Source: CAZIKF01 sp964539825 (GTDB lineage: Bacteria; Muiribacteriota; UBA6191). From it: DNA of 64,000 nucleotides. This document shows positions 1 to 8,985 of the stretch, piece by piece. Made by a program: the position numbers and the translations under genes. How positions within the stretch are numbered: position 1 is the stretch's first letter; each line of letters starts with the position of its first letter. Where the stretch lies: the NCBI GenBank assembly GCA_964539825.1, contig CAZIKF010000007.1, positions 62,001 through 126,000 on the forward strand, written 5' to 3'. The notes below the pieces were generated by a model. The model was not told the DNA's origin. It did no database searches and was given only the letters and a program-made list of their open reading frames with translations.

Positions 1-162
1 GATGCACGGGCGTAAATATCCGTGAAGGTTCCCCCCTGGTCGATAGAGATTTCTATTGGATATTGGAGGAATTTCTGCATAATTTCTCCGATAGGAAATT
101 CAGGCAAAATACTTCATTTTGAGTATATAATGACTCTTTGAGAATATTGAGTAGAATTGAAT

Positions 163-954
163 ATGGCAGAGAATGATCAAGGTTTCCCCCAGGGTACTAT
201 CCTTACAGTGGATGACGCCCTATATATAAGAAAGACACTGCAGAACTCGCTTGAACCCCTTGGTTTTAAGGTACTTCAAGCGACGGATGGCTTCCATGCC
301 AAGAACTTGTTGGATTCACATACAGGCGATCTTTCTCTGATCCTTCTCGATATTATTATGCCCAGAATGGGGGGTGTTGAATTTCTAACTGCCATTCGTT
401 CAGAAGGATTACAGGTCCCAGTCATTATGCTTACAGCTTCGGCTAGTAAAAAGGCACTGATGGAATGTGCCTCCCTTGGTATTTCCGGTTACTTGACCAA
501 GCCTCTTAATCTTGAACACGTGCAGGATAAAATTGGTGAGGTACTGAATCTGGATCTTAAAAAAGAGCCTGTTAAAGCGCTCAGGGTTCTTGTCCTGGAC
601 AATAACCCTAAATCTCTTCCCTTCATCAGTGAAATTATGGCAAGGGCTACCTATGAAACTGACTTTGTAAGTTCTGGTCAGGCAGCTATGGAACAGGTTT
701 CCGAAGTTCAATACAATATGGTCCTTGTAAATGCGGTCAGCATTGAAGACGATTTTGTCAAAGATCTTGCCGGAAAATTAAAGGCATCTGAGGGGCGGGC
801 TGGCTTGCTGCTCTATACCTCTGAGGTATCTCGATTTCTTAGCGGAGCCGAACGGCGCTTTGCGGATCGCTGCCTTTCCTACCCCTTCGGCCTGGAAAAA
901 CTTGATCAGGCAATAGAAGCCCTCTACGAGACCCTTGAACGAGATAAAACCTAA
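163..954 (+). CDS. Tandem receiver-domain response regulator (second REC degenerate)
   Basis: A 263-residue protein with no DNA-binding or enzymatic output domain. Residues 10-125 form a complete CheY-like receiver: acidic pair D17/D18, phospho-acceptor D63 in LLDIIMP, T91 in LTAS and K113 in LTKP. Residues 140-255 look like a second receiver that has lost its chemistry: VLVLDNNP keeps only one acidic residue, the acceptor position reads VLVNA, and the lysine is missing from LSYPF. It probably relays a phosphoryl signal by protein contact, in the manner of single-domain or tandem receivers. I chose ATG 163 over an in-frame TTG six bases upstream; the ribosome site is weak. A TATAAT at 126-131 could be the -10 box, but no convincing -35 is seen. 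Confidence 0.85.
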   Translation: MAENDQGFPQGTILTVDDALYIRKTLQNSLEPLGFKVLQATDGFHAKNLLDSHTGDLSLILLDIIMPRMGGVEFLTAIRSEGLQVPVIMLTASASKKALMECASLGISGYLTKPLNLEHVQDKIGEVLNLDLKKEPVKALRVLVLDNNPKSLPFISEIMARATYETDFVSSGQAAMEQVSEVQYNMVLVNAVSIEDDFVKDLAGKLKASEGRAGLLLYTSEVSRFLSGAERRFADRCLSYPFGLEKLDQAIEALYETLERDKT

Positions 955-956
955 AC

Positions 957-2240
957 CTATCCCAGGTAGAGAATCAAGAAGCACAGCAGGCTAAGCGTTA
1001 TTAAGCCAGCATTAAGTTCCTCCCATTTCCCACCCAGGATTCGCAGGGCGGTATGGGCTAGAATTCCCCATACCATACCCTGGGTAATCGAGAATGTCAG
1101 GGGTATGAGAGTCATGGCTAAGAAGGCTGGTAGAGCATCTTCAATGCGGTCAAGTTTTAAATGCTTGAGGTTTTGGAGCATGAAAGTTCCAACAAGAACC
1201 AGGGCAGGGGCTGTTGCATAGCGGGGGATCAGCAACGCAACATCCCCAAGGAAAAGAAAGGGAAGGAAGCATAACCCGCAAACGATGGCTGTGATGCCGG
1301 TGCGGCCTCCCTGGTGAATTCCGGCAGCACTTTCAATATAGACAGTTCCCGCGCTGGAGCCAAAACACCCCGCGGCAGTGGTCGAAAAGGCATCTACCAT
1401 CAGAGCTTTCTGCAGATTTTTTGGCTGCCCGTTCTCGTCCAGTAAATTTGCGGCCTGGGCTATTCCCATAAAGGAGGAGAGGGAATCTAGCAAATCAGTC
1501 ATAAGCATGGTAAAAACCGGCGCGATCATCGAAACTTTCAATACTGCCAGGAGATCAAACTTCCAGAATACCGAATGGAAGTCTGGGGATGAAAGTATGG
1601 TGGCTGGAGCGGAAACATGACCCAGGCCGGCCGCAAGGAGGGTAGTTGCTATGATTCCGATAAGAAGAGCGCCGGGGATCTTCTTGATGAGCAGGAGCGT
1701 AGAGAGAATCAGGCCAAACACAAAGATGAGTGAAACCTGCCCGAGTTCTCCCGGCCTCACAAAAGTGACAGAGCTAAATTCCACGATTCCGGCGGATTGA
1801 AATCCTATGAACGCCAGAAAAATTCCAATACCCGCCGCGATGGATATGCGCAGCCCCTGGGGGATTGACTCTGCCATCCAGCTTCTTACCTGTAAAAGAG
1901 TTAACACGAAGAAGATGAGCCCTGATAACACCGTTGCTCCCAGCGCGGCTTCCCATGTCATCCCCTGGTGCAGAACTAGTGTGTAGGTGAAAAAAGCGTT
2001 GAGACCCATACCGGGAGCAAGTACGTAGGGCAGTTTGCAAAAGAGCCCCATTAAAATGGTAGAAGATGCGCAAACCAGTACAGTGGCTGTCAGGACACCG
2101 CGGGGGTCCATGCCTGCATCAGAGAGGATCATGGGATTTACGAAGAGTATGTAGCTCATCGTCAGAAAGGATGTGATCCCTGAAAGGACTTCCGTTCGCA
2201 GGGAAAATGGTGCGCAATAGGGGCTGCTGGATTGATTCAT
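957..2240 (-). CDS. NCS2-family purine permease (AzgA/GhxP-like)
   Basis: A polytopic inner-membrane protein of 427 residues, the usual size for the AzgA-like branch of the NCS2 nucleobase transporters. These import hypoxanthine, guanine or adenine with protons. The N-terminal block FLTMSYILFVNP, the PGMGLNAFFTY stretch and the later IESAAGIHQGGRTG segment are all typical of this branch. About 11-13 hydrophobic segments are visible. It stands alone, convergent with the receiver gene (two bases between stop codons) and divergent from the sirtuin gene. The substrate cannot be fixed from sequence. Confidence 0.88.
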   Translation of the reverse strand: MNQSSSPYCAPFSLRTEVLSGITSFLTMSYILFVNPMILSDAGMDPRGVLTATVLVCASSTILMGLFCKLPYVLAPGMGLNAFFTYTLVLHQGMTWEAALGATVLSGLIFFVLTLLQVRSWMAESIPQGLRISIAAGIGIFLAFIGFQSAGIVEFSSVTFVRPGELGQVSLIFVFGLILSTLLLIKKIPGALLIGIIATTLLAAGLGHVSAPATILSSPDFHSVFWKFDLLAVLKVSMIAPVFTMLMTDLLDSLSSFMGIAQAANLLDENGQPKNLQKALMVDAFSTTAAGCFGSSAGTVYIESAAGIHQGGRTGITAIVCGLCFLPFLFLGDVALLIPRYATAPALVLVGTFMLQNLKHLKLDRIEDALPAFLAMTLIPLTFSITQGMVWGILAHTALRILGGKWEELNAGLITLSLLCFLILYLG

Positions 2241-2323
2241 AAGCGGCTGGGGTCATGAGAACATATCCGTAACTGTCTCTTCAACAATCCCCGTGATAAG
2301 ATCGGTATCGATCCTATTGGAGG

Positions 2324-3073
2324 GTGACTATTACCGCATCTCAGGAATTAAGAAGAGCTGTGAAAGTCTTATTGAAGGCTCAATCGGTTGTGGTTTTGAC
2401 CGGTGCGGGTGTTTCCGCCGAATCGGGGATTGATACCTTTAGAGATTCCAAGGGATCTGGGCTTTGGAGTCGCTATAATCCACAGGAGCTAGCTACTCCT
2501 CAGGCGTTTTCAGCCGATCCGGAACTCGTATGGAAATGGTACGAGTGGCGTCGGGATAGAGCCAGAACGGCTTCTCCTAATCCAGCACATCGCGTTATTT
2601 CGAGCTGGGAAAACAGGTTTAAATCCTTTCTTTTGGTGAGTCAGAATGTGGATGGGCTTCACCAGAGAGCGGGGTCAAAGAAAATCATCTGTTTACATGG
2701 GAGTGCCACGGAGGTTCGCTGTACCCGCAGCACCAAGGTCTTTTTAAAGCCAGATGCCTTTGAGCAAATCCCACCTTATTGTCTTTGTGGGTCCATGTTT
2801 CGCCCTAATATTGTATGGTTTGGCGAGAGCCTGCCGCCCGGGGCAATGGAGTCAGCTTATGAGAGAATCAGCAATTGCGATGCCCTCGTTGTTGTGGGAA
2901 CCTCTCTGGCTGTATATCCCGCGGCGAACCTGGTGCCTACCGCGTTGCAGTACGGCATACCAGTTATTGAAATCAATGTGGAAGCTGGAGACTTTTCATC
3001 CCGGACCATCTCTCTGCTGGGAAAAGCTGGTGAAGTATTGCCTGATTTAGATAGGGGGCTTGATGAGCATTAG
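2324..3073 (+). CDS. cobB: Sirtuin, NAD-dependent protein deacylase
   Basis: A class III-type sirtuin that removes acyl groups from lysines using NAD+. The NAD-binding GAGVSAESGIDTFR (residues 27-40), QNVDGLH, the catalytic His125 in CLHGS and the NIVWFGE strand are all present. Y73 and R76 (Y-x-x-R in WYEWRR) match the pair that makes CobB/SIRT5 enzymes prefer succinyl or malonyl groups. The zinc site is odd: the first Cys pair reads C-T-R-S, losing one ligand, and the second is C-L-C rather than C-x-x-C. The GTG start directly abuts a GGAGG, so the true start may be a few codons downstream (GTG at 2360). The 3' end overlaps the next gene by 11 bases, which suggests coupling. Confidence 0.9.
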   Translation: MTITASQELRRAVKVLLKAQSVVVLTGAGVSAESGIDTFRDSKGSGLWSRYNPQELATPQAFSADPELVWKWYEWRRDRARTASPNPAHRVISSWENRFKSFLLVSQNVDGLHQRAGSKKIICLHGSATEVRCTRSTKVFLKPDAFEQIPPYCLCGSMFRPNIVWFGESLPPGAMESAYERISNCDALVVVGTSLAVYPAANLVPTALQYGIPVIEINVEAGDFSSRTISLLGKAGEVLPDLDRGLDEH

Positions 3074-5729
3074 AATTCTAACCTTAGTCATTTTCTTACT
3101 GAAAATTTCAGGCCCAGATTGTTCTGATCAGAAGGAAGAAAAGGAGAAGCCGACCTATCCAAAATTATCTGAAAAGGTTAAAAAATCTCAGAAGCTCGGG
3201 GGCTTCCTTACCTTTTTTCGCGAGGATGGAAAACTTTTCGTCGAAATTCCCAAATCCTTTCTAAAAAAAGAGTTCTTCTATTTTTCCACACTCTCCAGGG
3301 GTTCCTTTGGCGGATTTTTTGCACCTTCCCTGATGTTGGAGCAAGAGCTTTTTTTCTTTGAAAAAAGGGGTGCGAAAATTGGTTTAATGCGTCGGGATCT
3401 CTATCACAGGGCAAAGGAAAAGTCCCCGATGGAAGAAGCGGTAAAGAAGTCTTATTTACCCACCCTGGTTTTTAGTTTTCCTATCGTGGCTGCTACTGAG
3501 GAAGAAAACTCTTACCTGATACGTCTTGATGATTTTTTCTTCAACAGGGGTTCTAACCTTCTGCCGAAATGGATTCTGCAATTTTTTGGAATCAAAGGTG
3601 TTAATCCCACCCTTTCCCATTTTACGCAGGTGAAGGTATTTCCAGACAATGTAGAGATCGAAATTCAAAGTACGATTCATTTTGAGCAAAACACCTGGAA
3701 CACGGGGCAGACAAACCAGTATCGGATGTTGTTTTCCCTGGTGCGAAAGAAACAATCTAGTTACAAAACCCGGTTGGCCGATGACCGTATCGGGTACTTT
3801 ACCGTGGATCAGAAGGACTTCTCGGATCCTACAATTGAAAGTGGAGAAAGACATTTTTTGACCCGTTGGAATCTCAAGAAAGCCGCTTCTTCTATAAAGT
3901 CCTCCATGCCAAAACAGCCCATCGTTTTCTATCTTGATCCAACGATTCCCTATGAATACCGGCGTTTTGTCAGAGATGGTGTGTTGGAATGGAATCACGC
4001 CTTTGAGAAGCTGGGTTTCATTGGGGCTTTAGAGGTGCGCCAGGTCAACTCGGGTGAGCCCTGGGACCCTCTTGATGTAGACTACTCCACCATTTCCTGG
4101 ACGGCTAATTCTTCTCCCTGGGCAATCGGTCCGTCAAGGATCAATCCTGAGACCGGAGAGATCCTGGACGCGGATCTGATCATTAGCTCCGGATGGCTCT
4201 CCTTCTTAGATGATGAAGCCAGTATTTTCGGTTCTAGATTAAAGCGCGAGGTCAGCTCAGTTTCGAATGGATTTTCGAATGGGCCAGATCACTGGTTTAG
4301 AAGAATTTCAAATTTCGTATCAGCCATAAAAAGAGATCGTTTCCTACCCATGAATTCAAAACACGAAAAGGGAGTAGTTCCACGGTTTTCATCCTGCACC
4401 CAACCGTTGAACTTAAAAATTGGAAGAGATTTCGCTCTTTTATCAGCGGGAGCACAGTCTCCCCTGACAGGAGAAGCTTTCATTGAATGGAAAAAGGAAT
4501 TTATTGGAACCTTTCTAAAGAACCTCGTAATGCATGAAGTGGGCCATGCCCTTGGTCTTAGACACAACTTTAAAGCATCTTCCGCGGTTTCCTATGAAGA
4601 TCTCACAGATCCCCAATGGAGTCGGGTCAATCAGCCTTCTTCATCGGTGATGGACTACAATGATGCGGTTGTCTCTCCCGATCCCTCAACACAGGGTAAA
4701 TATATCAACGACTCCCTGGGGGCCTATGATTTCCTGGCAATCGAGTATGGGTATTCTCAGTTTGAGGAAGACCAGGAAAAGGAAAAGCTAGGGAAGGTCG
4801 CGGCTTCTTTGCGCCAAAAAGGGTTGGCTTACGCTACGGATGAGGATTTCTGGCTGGGGATTGATCCCCTGGTAGAAATAGATGATTTTAGCGATGATCC
4901 GCCAAAGGCGGCCAGAGATCGACTGGCTATTATGGAGGAGATCCTGCAAAACCTCGATGGAAAGTTGATCAAGGAAGGGGATCGTTACGACCATGTAAAG
5001 AGGATTTTGTTTAGAGTTCTCAACGAGCACCTCTTCAAAACATTACACATCATGCGATTGATCGGCGGGATTTCCTCACACCGGGACCATGTGAATGACC
5101 CTGCTTCGAAACTTTCTTATTTGCCTATATCTCGTCAAATGCAAGAAGATGCTTTGAGCTATCTCAGGGATCGGGTTTTTTCAGAGGATTGGCTTAAATT
5201 TCCCAAAAAAATCACGTCTATCGCGAGATGGGACCCGTGGCAATTCGGCTCTGGACCTCCTATATCTATGGATTGGATTCACAGGTTTTTCCAAATTCTC
5301 TCGCTTTTCATTGTCATGGACGGAGAAAATCTGAAGAGAATTCAGTCTTTTCATGAAAAAGTAGATCCCGAGGCAATCAAATCGGTAGAAATTCTACAGA
5401 AGTTCTACGATTTTGTTTTCCAACCATGGTGGGAAAAGAAGAAACTCTCGGATCCTATGGTTGCCTCCTATATGATTCAGTTCATGGGAATCTGGCTTCA
5501 AGATGATGACCTGGCTCCCAGGCAGGTGAAGAATAAGGCCATCGGGCTTCTCGACTCCCTGAAAAGCCGTCTTGAGGAGAAACTAAAAAAACAGCAAGGG
5601 TCTTCCCCCGGCTTCCAGATTCACAAATCAGAAGAGCTTGATTTTTCAGGTTCTGAGGAAAGAACTCTGGCCAGGCGCCTGCTATCTAAGATCAGACAGG
5701 TAAGGATGAGGAAGAGAATAAAACCTTAA
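3063..5729 (+). CDS. Secreted zinc metalloprotease, DUF5117/DUF5118 type
   Basis: An 888-residue metzincin-like protease. An N-terminal hydrophobic segment (MSIRILTLVIFLL) should direct export. A DUF5118-like stretch follows (about residues 30-90, with GKLFVEIPKSFL), then DUF5117-like sequence, and the catalytic helix HEVGHALGLRH at residue 491 gives three His zinc ligands and the general-base Glu. Downstream, SSVMDY supplies the Met-turn expected of metzincins. Related proteins are periplasmic or secreted and poorly studied. ATG 3063 is preferred to an adjacent TTG because AGGGGG lies 5-10 bases upstream. It overlaps the sirtuin gene and probably shares its transcript. Confidence 0.85.
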   Translation: MSIRILTLVIFLLKISGPDCSDQKEEKEKPTYPKLSEKVKKSQKLGGFLTFFREDGKLFVEIPKSFLKKEFFYFSTLSRGSFGGFFAPSLMLEQELFFFEKRGAKIGLMRRDLYHRAKEKSPMEEAVKKSYLPTLVFSFPIVAATEEENSYLIRLDDFFFNRGSNLLPKWILQFFGIKGVNPTLSHFTQVKVFPDNVEIEIQSTIHFEQNTWNTGQTNQYRMLFSLVRKKQSSYKTRLADDRIGYFTVDQKDFSDPTIESGERHFLTRWNLKKAASSIKSSMPKQPIVFYLDPTIPYEYRRFVRDGVLEWNHAFEKLGFIGALEVRQVNSGEPWDPLDVDYSTISWTANSSPWAIGPSRINPETGEILDADLIISSGWLSFLDDEASIFGSRLKREVSSVSNGFSNGPDHWFRRISNFVSAIKRDRFLPMNSKHEKGVVPRFSSCTQPLNLKIGRDFALLSAGAQSPLTGEAFIEWKKEFIGTFLKNLVMHEVGHALGLRHNFKASSAVSYEDLTDPQWSRVNQPSSSVMDYNDAVVSPDPSTQGKYINDSLGAYDFLAIEYGYSQFEEDQEKEKLGKVAASLRQKGLAYATDEDFWLGIDPLVEIDDFSDDPPKAARDRLAIMEEILQNLDGKLIKEGDRYDHVKRILFRVLNEHLFKTLHIMRLIGGISSHRDHVNDPASKLSYLPISRQMQEDALSYLRDRVFSEDWLKFPKKITSIARWDPWQFGSGPPISMDWIHRFFQILSLFIVMDGENLKRIQSFHEKVDPEAIKSVEILQKFYDFVFQPWWEKKKLSDPMVASYMIQFMGIWLQDDDLAPRQVKNKAIGLLDSLKSRLEEKLKKQQGSSPGFQIHKSEELDFSGSEERTLARRLLSKIRQVRMRKRIKP

Positions 5730-5764
5730 TTCTCCAACAGGCTCCTGGTGTTTCTCTTCCCGGG

Positions 5765-5803
5765 AAAAAAAATGAGGCGCCTGGATTGTATCCCGACGCC
5801 TCA
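5765..5803 (-). terminator. Rho-independent terminator of the flagellin gene
   Basis: On the minus strand a perfect 7-bp stem (arms TGAGGCG, 5773-5779, and CGCCTCA, 5797-5803) is followed by eight T residues (5765-5772 read as A on the plus strand). It lies about 30 bases beyond the flagellin stop codon. On the plus strand the arms lack a T-tract, so it mainly serves the flagellin side. Confidence 0.85.
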
Positions 5804-5832
5804 AATGGAAGGTTCGTTAAGAAGACCAAAAA

Positions 5833-8457
5833 CTAAATGAGCCCAGAGCTAACCTGCCCTAACTCCCTGGAATGCATAAGTTGTGCCACCGAGGCATCAC
5901 TCAGCATTTGCTGGCGGGTCAGTTCAAGTACCTCCTGGGCCACATCTGTGTCGCGTATACGCGACTCACTGGTTTGGAGCCCCAGCTCCGTAACCCTGAG
6001 CCGCTTCACCGTGTGCAGCATCTCATTTTGCACCGCGCCCAAATTAGATCTTGCTCCAGCTGCCATGGACATAGCCTTATCAATTGACTGTATGGCTCTT
6101 GACGCACGGTCAATATTTGTGAGATCCATGCCCTTGAGTCCTAAAGAATCTGTATTGATTGCACCAATTTGAAAATGAATCATTTGCCCTTGATCTGGAC
6201 CTGTCTGAAATCTCAAAGCACTATCCCTCACTTCCAATTCAAATTCCGCCCGGTTACGTCCCTGGGTTTGTCCGTTGAAATCGATTCCAAATCCCTTTTG
6301 ACCAACTGACTGGGAAAGTCCATTGGAAAATAGAGTGATCTTATTATTCGTACCTGGTTGTCTTGAGAAGAAATCCAATCGATTGGCCGCGTCAAATTGG
6401 TAGGCAACCCCAGATTGGCTGATGCTGCTGGCATCAAGAATTGAGACTAGTTGTGTCCTTGAGATGGTGAAGGATTGTCCAGGCGTAGTTTGAGCCGTCG
6501 CAAAGGTTATGGTTTCGGTTTGAAAGCCGCTCTGGTCAGCCAGCCTCAAACTCATCGTGTCCAGCAGAGTAAAGCCCACAGCAGCGTTATTGAGGCTTGT
6601 CCCTGAAGTAGCAAAGGCGGAATTTCCAAAGGTCCCCGAGTTGGTTAAGGATCCCGTGAAACCCAGGTCAACCAGTCCCGCACCCCCTGAAATCGAGACT
6701 CGCGCATCATCTCCCGTATCGGTAGAAAGCAGTTGAAGTTCACCGGTACCTGTCATGGCGGCGTTCAAGTTAACCGAATTTGCGCCAAAGTAGGTGTTGA
6801 AGGCAGAAAGAATAGAAGCGGAGCCCAGTGCGACACCTCTATTAAAGCTGATATCGTTGGAGGTAGCGGGCGGTCCCCCCGTATTAAAATCACCGTCACC
6901 TACCTGAATTCTTAGTACTCCGGTGCCCGCTACCGTCAGCCCACCTGAGATATCCACCGTACCGGTGATGCTGGCTTGAAAACCTGCTGATCCCGCGAAA
7001 GAACCATTCACCAGACCCAGGATGTTCTGTGCCTCCAGGTTAGCGGCGACTGAGATCAGCGATGAGTTTCCTCCGAGGGTAGAAGCCAAAATAAGATCGA
7101 AACCCTGGTTTGCGGCGATCAGTCCGGGATTGCCATATTGGCTTGAGGTGTTTGGCGGAGTATAGGGGCTGGTAGGATCATTGGCAAAAGATACGGCTGT
7201 ATTCACAATATCAACAACTGATGTGACGGCGTAGGTTCGACTTCTGGTGAGAGTTACCGTGACCCCGGCGGAGATGTTGAAGGGTGCCTGGTCATTGTAT
7301 TGAGCATTGGTGTCATGGAGAGTGAAGACTACATCAATATTATCCACTGTGATGGATGGGATTCCTGACACGGCACCATCAACCCGGGCTTCTGAGGCCA
7401 GGTCAAATTTGAGGTCTACACCTGGAAATAGACTACCGGTACGATTGTCTGTTGTCCTGCCTTCGATGGTAAGCGGGCGTAAAACATCCTGCTGGGTAGC
7501 GGTTATTCTGTGACCGGGGTCCTCAGCCTCCCTGGTCTGCGAAAAGTTAAAAGCCCGCGTTAACCCTTCATCCATGGACAGGCTGATTTCACCGGAAATA
7601 CCTTCCCTTCCCGAGGTGAGAATCCACTGGCCAAGATCGGGATCGAACCTGAAGGAAGATCCGGTGATCTCCAATCCTCCATTGGATTGGTCGTCGCGCA
7701 GGGCAGTTTGAAGATTTTGGGTAAACTCCTCTATGGTAGTTTCTGCTGAAATTTGTAGGGAGTGGGTGGTTCCATTTCCACGAATAGTAATAGTTTCCTG
7801 ACCGCTTAGAAAGGAGTTTCCGTGTGAGTCGGTCATAGACTTCAGATCTCCCAGGTGAGTATCGAAACTGGCGATTTCACCAGTTTTTGTATCTATCTGA
7901 ATTCCAGAAGTCTGTGCTTGTGAGGCTCCTTCCAGAGTTTTTCGAATTTCTAATTTATAAGTTCCCGAATTTACCGATTCACCGGTTTGGTAGGCACTTA
8001 GTTTCTGACTGTTTGATGTGACGGTAGCCGCTGCGCTACCGTCCAAAATTCGTCGTTCGTTGAATTCGGTAGTACTTGAGACCTTATCGATTTCAAGCAG
8101 CATTTCATCAACTTCACGCTGGATTTCAATCCGATCATTAGAGGTGAGTGCGTCGGATTGAGCCTGGATGGAGAGCTCTCTGAGTCTATTGAGGATATGA
8201 TTGTCCTCAGTAAGGGCGCCATCCGCCGTTTGAATGATTGATACCCCATCCTGGGTGTTAGTAGCGGCTCTTTGGGTTCCTCGAATTTGAGATCTTATCT
8301 TCTCCGATAGGGTTAAGCCGGTTGGGTCATCTGCTCCGGTCTCAATCCTAAGGCCGCTGGAGAGACGCGAAATTGAGCGAGCAAGTTTTTCATTGCTCCG
8401 CATATGTAGAGCAAGCGCCGTTTCCGTGGAAAGGCGATTACTAATGCGAAATCCCAT
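5833..8457 (-). CDS. Giant flagellin (filament subunit) with large central insertion
   Basis: A flagellin of 874 residues, well above the usual 270-550. The N-terminal D0/D1 region (ISRLSSGLRI, then GADDPTGLTLSEKIRSQIRG) and the C-terminal region (GARSNLGAVQNEM ending SRELGQVSSGLI) are canonical. These helices build the filament core. Between them lie about 600 residues of beta-rich Ser/Thr/Gly sequence, the surface-exposed D2/D3 part. The insertion is homologous to that of the partial flagellin at 62413 (both contain DVVFT..DTNA and SAGVT-TLT-SRTY). ATG 8457 is chosen because AAGGAAG sits five bases upstream; a longer reading frame starts with a GTG inside the leader hairpin and is not credible. 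Export would be by the flagellar type III system, so no signal peptide is expected. Confidence 0.93.
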   Translation of the reverse strand: MGFRISNRLSTETALALHMRSNEKLARSISRLSSGLRIETGADDPTGLTLSEKIRSQIRGTQRAATNTQDGVSIIQTADGALTEDNHILNRLRELSIQAQSDALTSNDRIEIQREVDEMLLEIDKVSSTTEFNERRILDGSAAATVTSNSQKLSAYQTGESVNSGTYKLEIRKTLEGASQAQTSGIQIDTKTGEIASFDTHLGDLKSMTDSHGNSFLSGQETITIRGNGTTHSLQISAETTIEEFTQNLQTALRDDQSNGGLEITGSSFRFDPDLGQWILTSGREGISGEISLSMDEGLTRAFNFSQTREAEDPGHRITATQQDVLRPLTIEGRTTDNRTGSLFPGVDLKFDLASEARVDGAVSGIPSITVDNIDVVFTLHDTNAQYNDQAPFNISAGVTVTLTRSRTYAVTSVVDIVNTAVSFANDPTSPYTPPNTSSQYGNPGLIAANQGFDLILASTLGGNSSLISVAANLEAQNILGLVNGSFAGSAGFQASITGTVDISGGLTVAGTGVLRIQVGDGDFNTGGPPATSNDISFNRGVALGSASILSAFNTYFGANSVNLNAAMTGTGELQLLSTDTGDDARVSISGGAGLVDLGFTGSLTNSGTFGNSAFATSGTSLNNAAVGFTLLDTMSLRLADQSGFQTETITFATAQTTPGQSFTISRTQLVSILDASSISQSGVAYQFDAANRLDFFSRQPGTNNKITLFSNGLSQSVGQKGFGIDFNGQTQGRNRAEFELEVRDSALRFQTGPDQGQMIHFQIGAINTDSLGLKGMDLTNIDRASRAIQSIDKAMSMAAGARSNLGAVQNEMLHTVKRLRVTELGLQTSESRIRDTDVAQEVLELTRQQMLSDASVAQLMHSRELGQVSSGLI

Positions 8458-8462
8458 TAGAT

Positions 8463-8555
8463 CTTCCTTGATTTTTTTCGTGACGACATCCGATGTCGTC
8501 ACAGGTTTCCATAATTCTCAAATCCTAAACTGTGGATCAAAAAAAGATTTGAGAA
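8463..8555 (-). promoter_or_regulatory. Structured flagellin leader with GGA-loop hairpin and Shine-Dalgarno
   Basis: Reading the minus strand toward the start codon: a 10-bp inverted repeat (arms TTCTCAAATC at 8515-8524 and GATTTGAGAA at 8546-8555), then a perfect 10-bp hairpin (arms GTGACGACAT and ATGTCGTCAC, 8480-8502). Its loop region presents TCGGA. Then comes ATCAAGGAAGAT with the Shine-Dalgarno AAGGAAG at 8463-8469. A GGA in a hairpin loop plus a second GGA in the ribosome site is the usual CsrA target layout; CsrA binding is inferred, not shown. Confidence 0.6.
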
Positions 8556-8985
8556 GATTCTCGTTTGTCAAAAAGCAAATGGGGAAAAACCCCAAGTTTT
8601 AGATTCTCTAATCCTGAGTATCGACAAAAGGGTGGACTTTGATGATTTCGCTGACCACGGATTAGGGTCATTTACATCAAAATAGGTATTGCTAGCGAGG
8701 ATTATCGATTCGCAATAGCGGATTGGCGGAAATAAAGAGAAAAGAAAGTACCTGATCTATTCATCGACATTTCGGGTATAGAACTTTAGAGAAACTTTAT
8801 TTTTTTTATTGGGTCTTCATTCCTTGATAGGGTACAAAGGTGGATAATTGCCGGTAGAATAGAGAGTTTTCTTACAAAAATAATGTAATTTACAGTAAAA
8901 TTGTCATGGATTGAGCCATGACTCTGGGAGAAAGGCCGGTGTGACCTTCTTTAGATTTCTGCTACCAATGTTTTTTGGGAGCTTT
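8503..8985. other. Divergent intergenic region between flagellin and giant surface protein
   Basis: About 480 bases with no credible gene. The left part holds the flagellin leader structures, including a small TGGGG/CCCCA hairpin at 8580-8594, and the minus-strand sigma-28-like promoter. The right part must hold the promoter for the giant gene. I see only an imperfect GCCGGTAG at 8850-8857 without a well-placed -35 partner, so that promoter is not assigned. Confidence 0.6.
8761..8788 (-). promoter_or_regulatory. Sigma-28-like (FliA) promoter for the flagellin
   Basis: On the minus strand TAAAGTTC, 12 bases, then GTCGATGA. The -35 box has one mismatch to the FliA consensus TAAAGTTT; the -10 has two to GCCGATAA. 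The same 12-base spacer occurs in both candidate promoters ahead of the second flagellin, which supports it. The implied leader is about 290 bases. Confidence 0.5.

Noticed and set aside
8458..8502. A 15-codon N-terminal extension of the flagellin from GTG 8502
   Set aside because: The GTG lies in the leader hairpin, the extension is not flagellin-like, and a good ribosome site precedes ATG 8457.
8850..8857. GCCGGTAG as a sigma-28 -10 box for the giant gene
   Set aside because: No TAARGT-like box lies 11-12 bases upstream; the nearest candidate needs a 14-base spacer and two mismatches.
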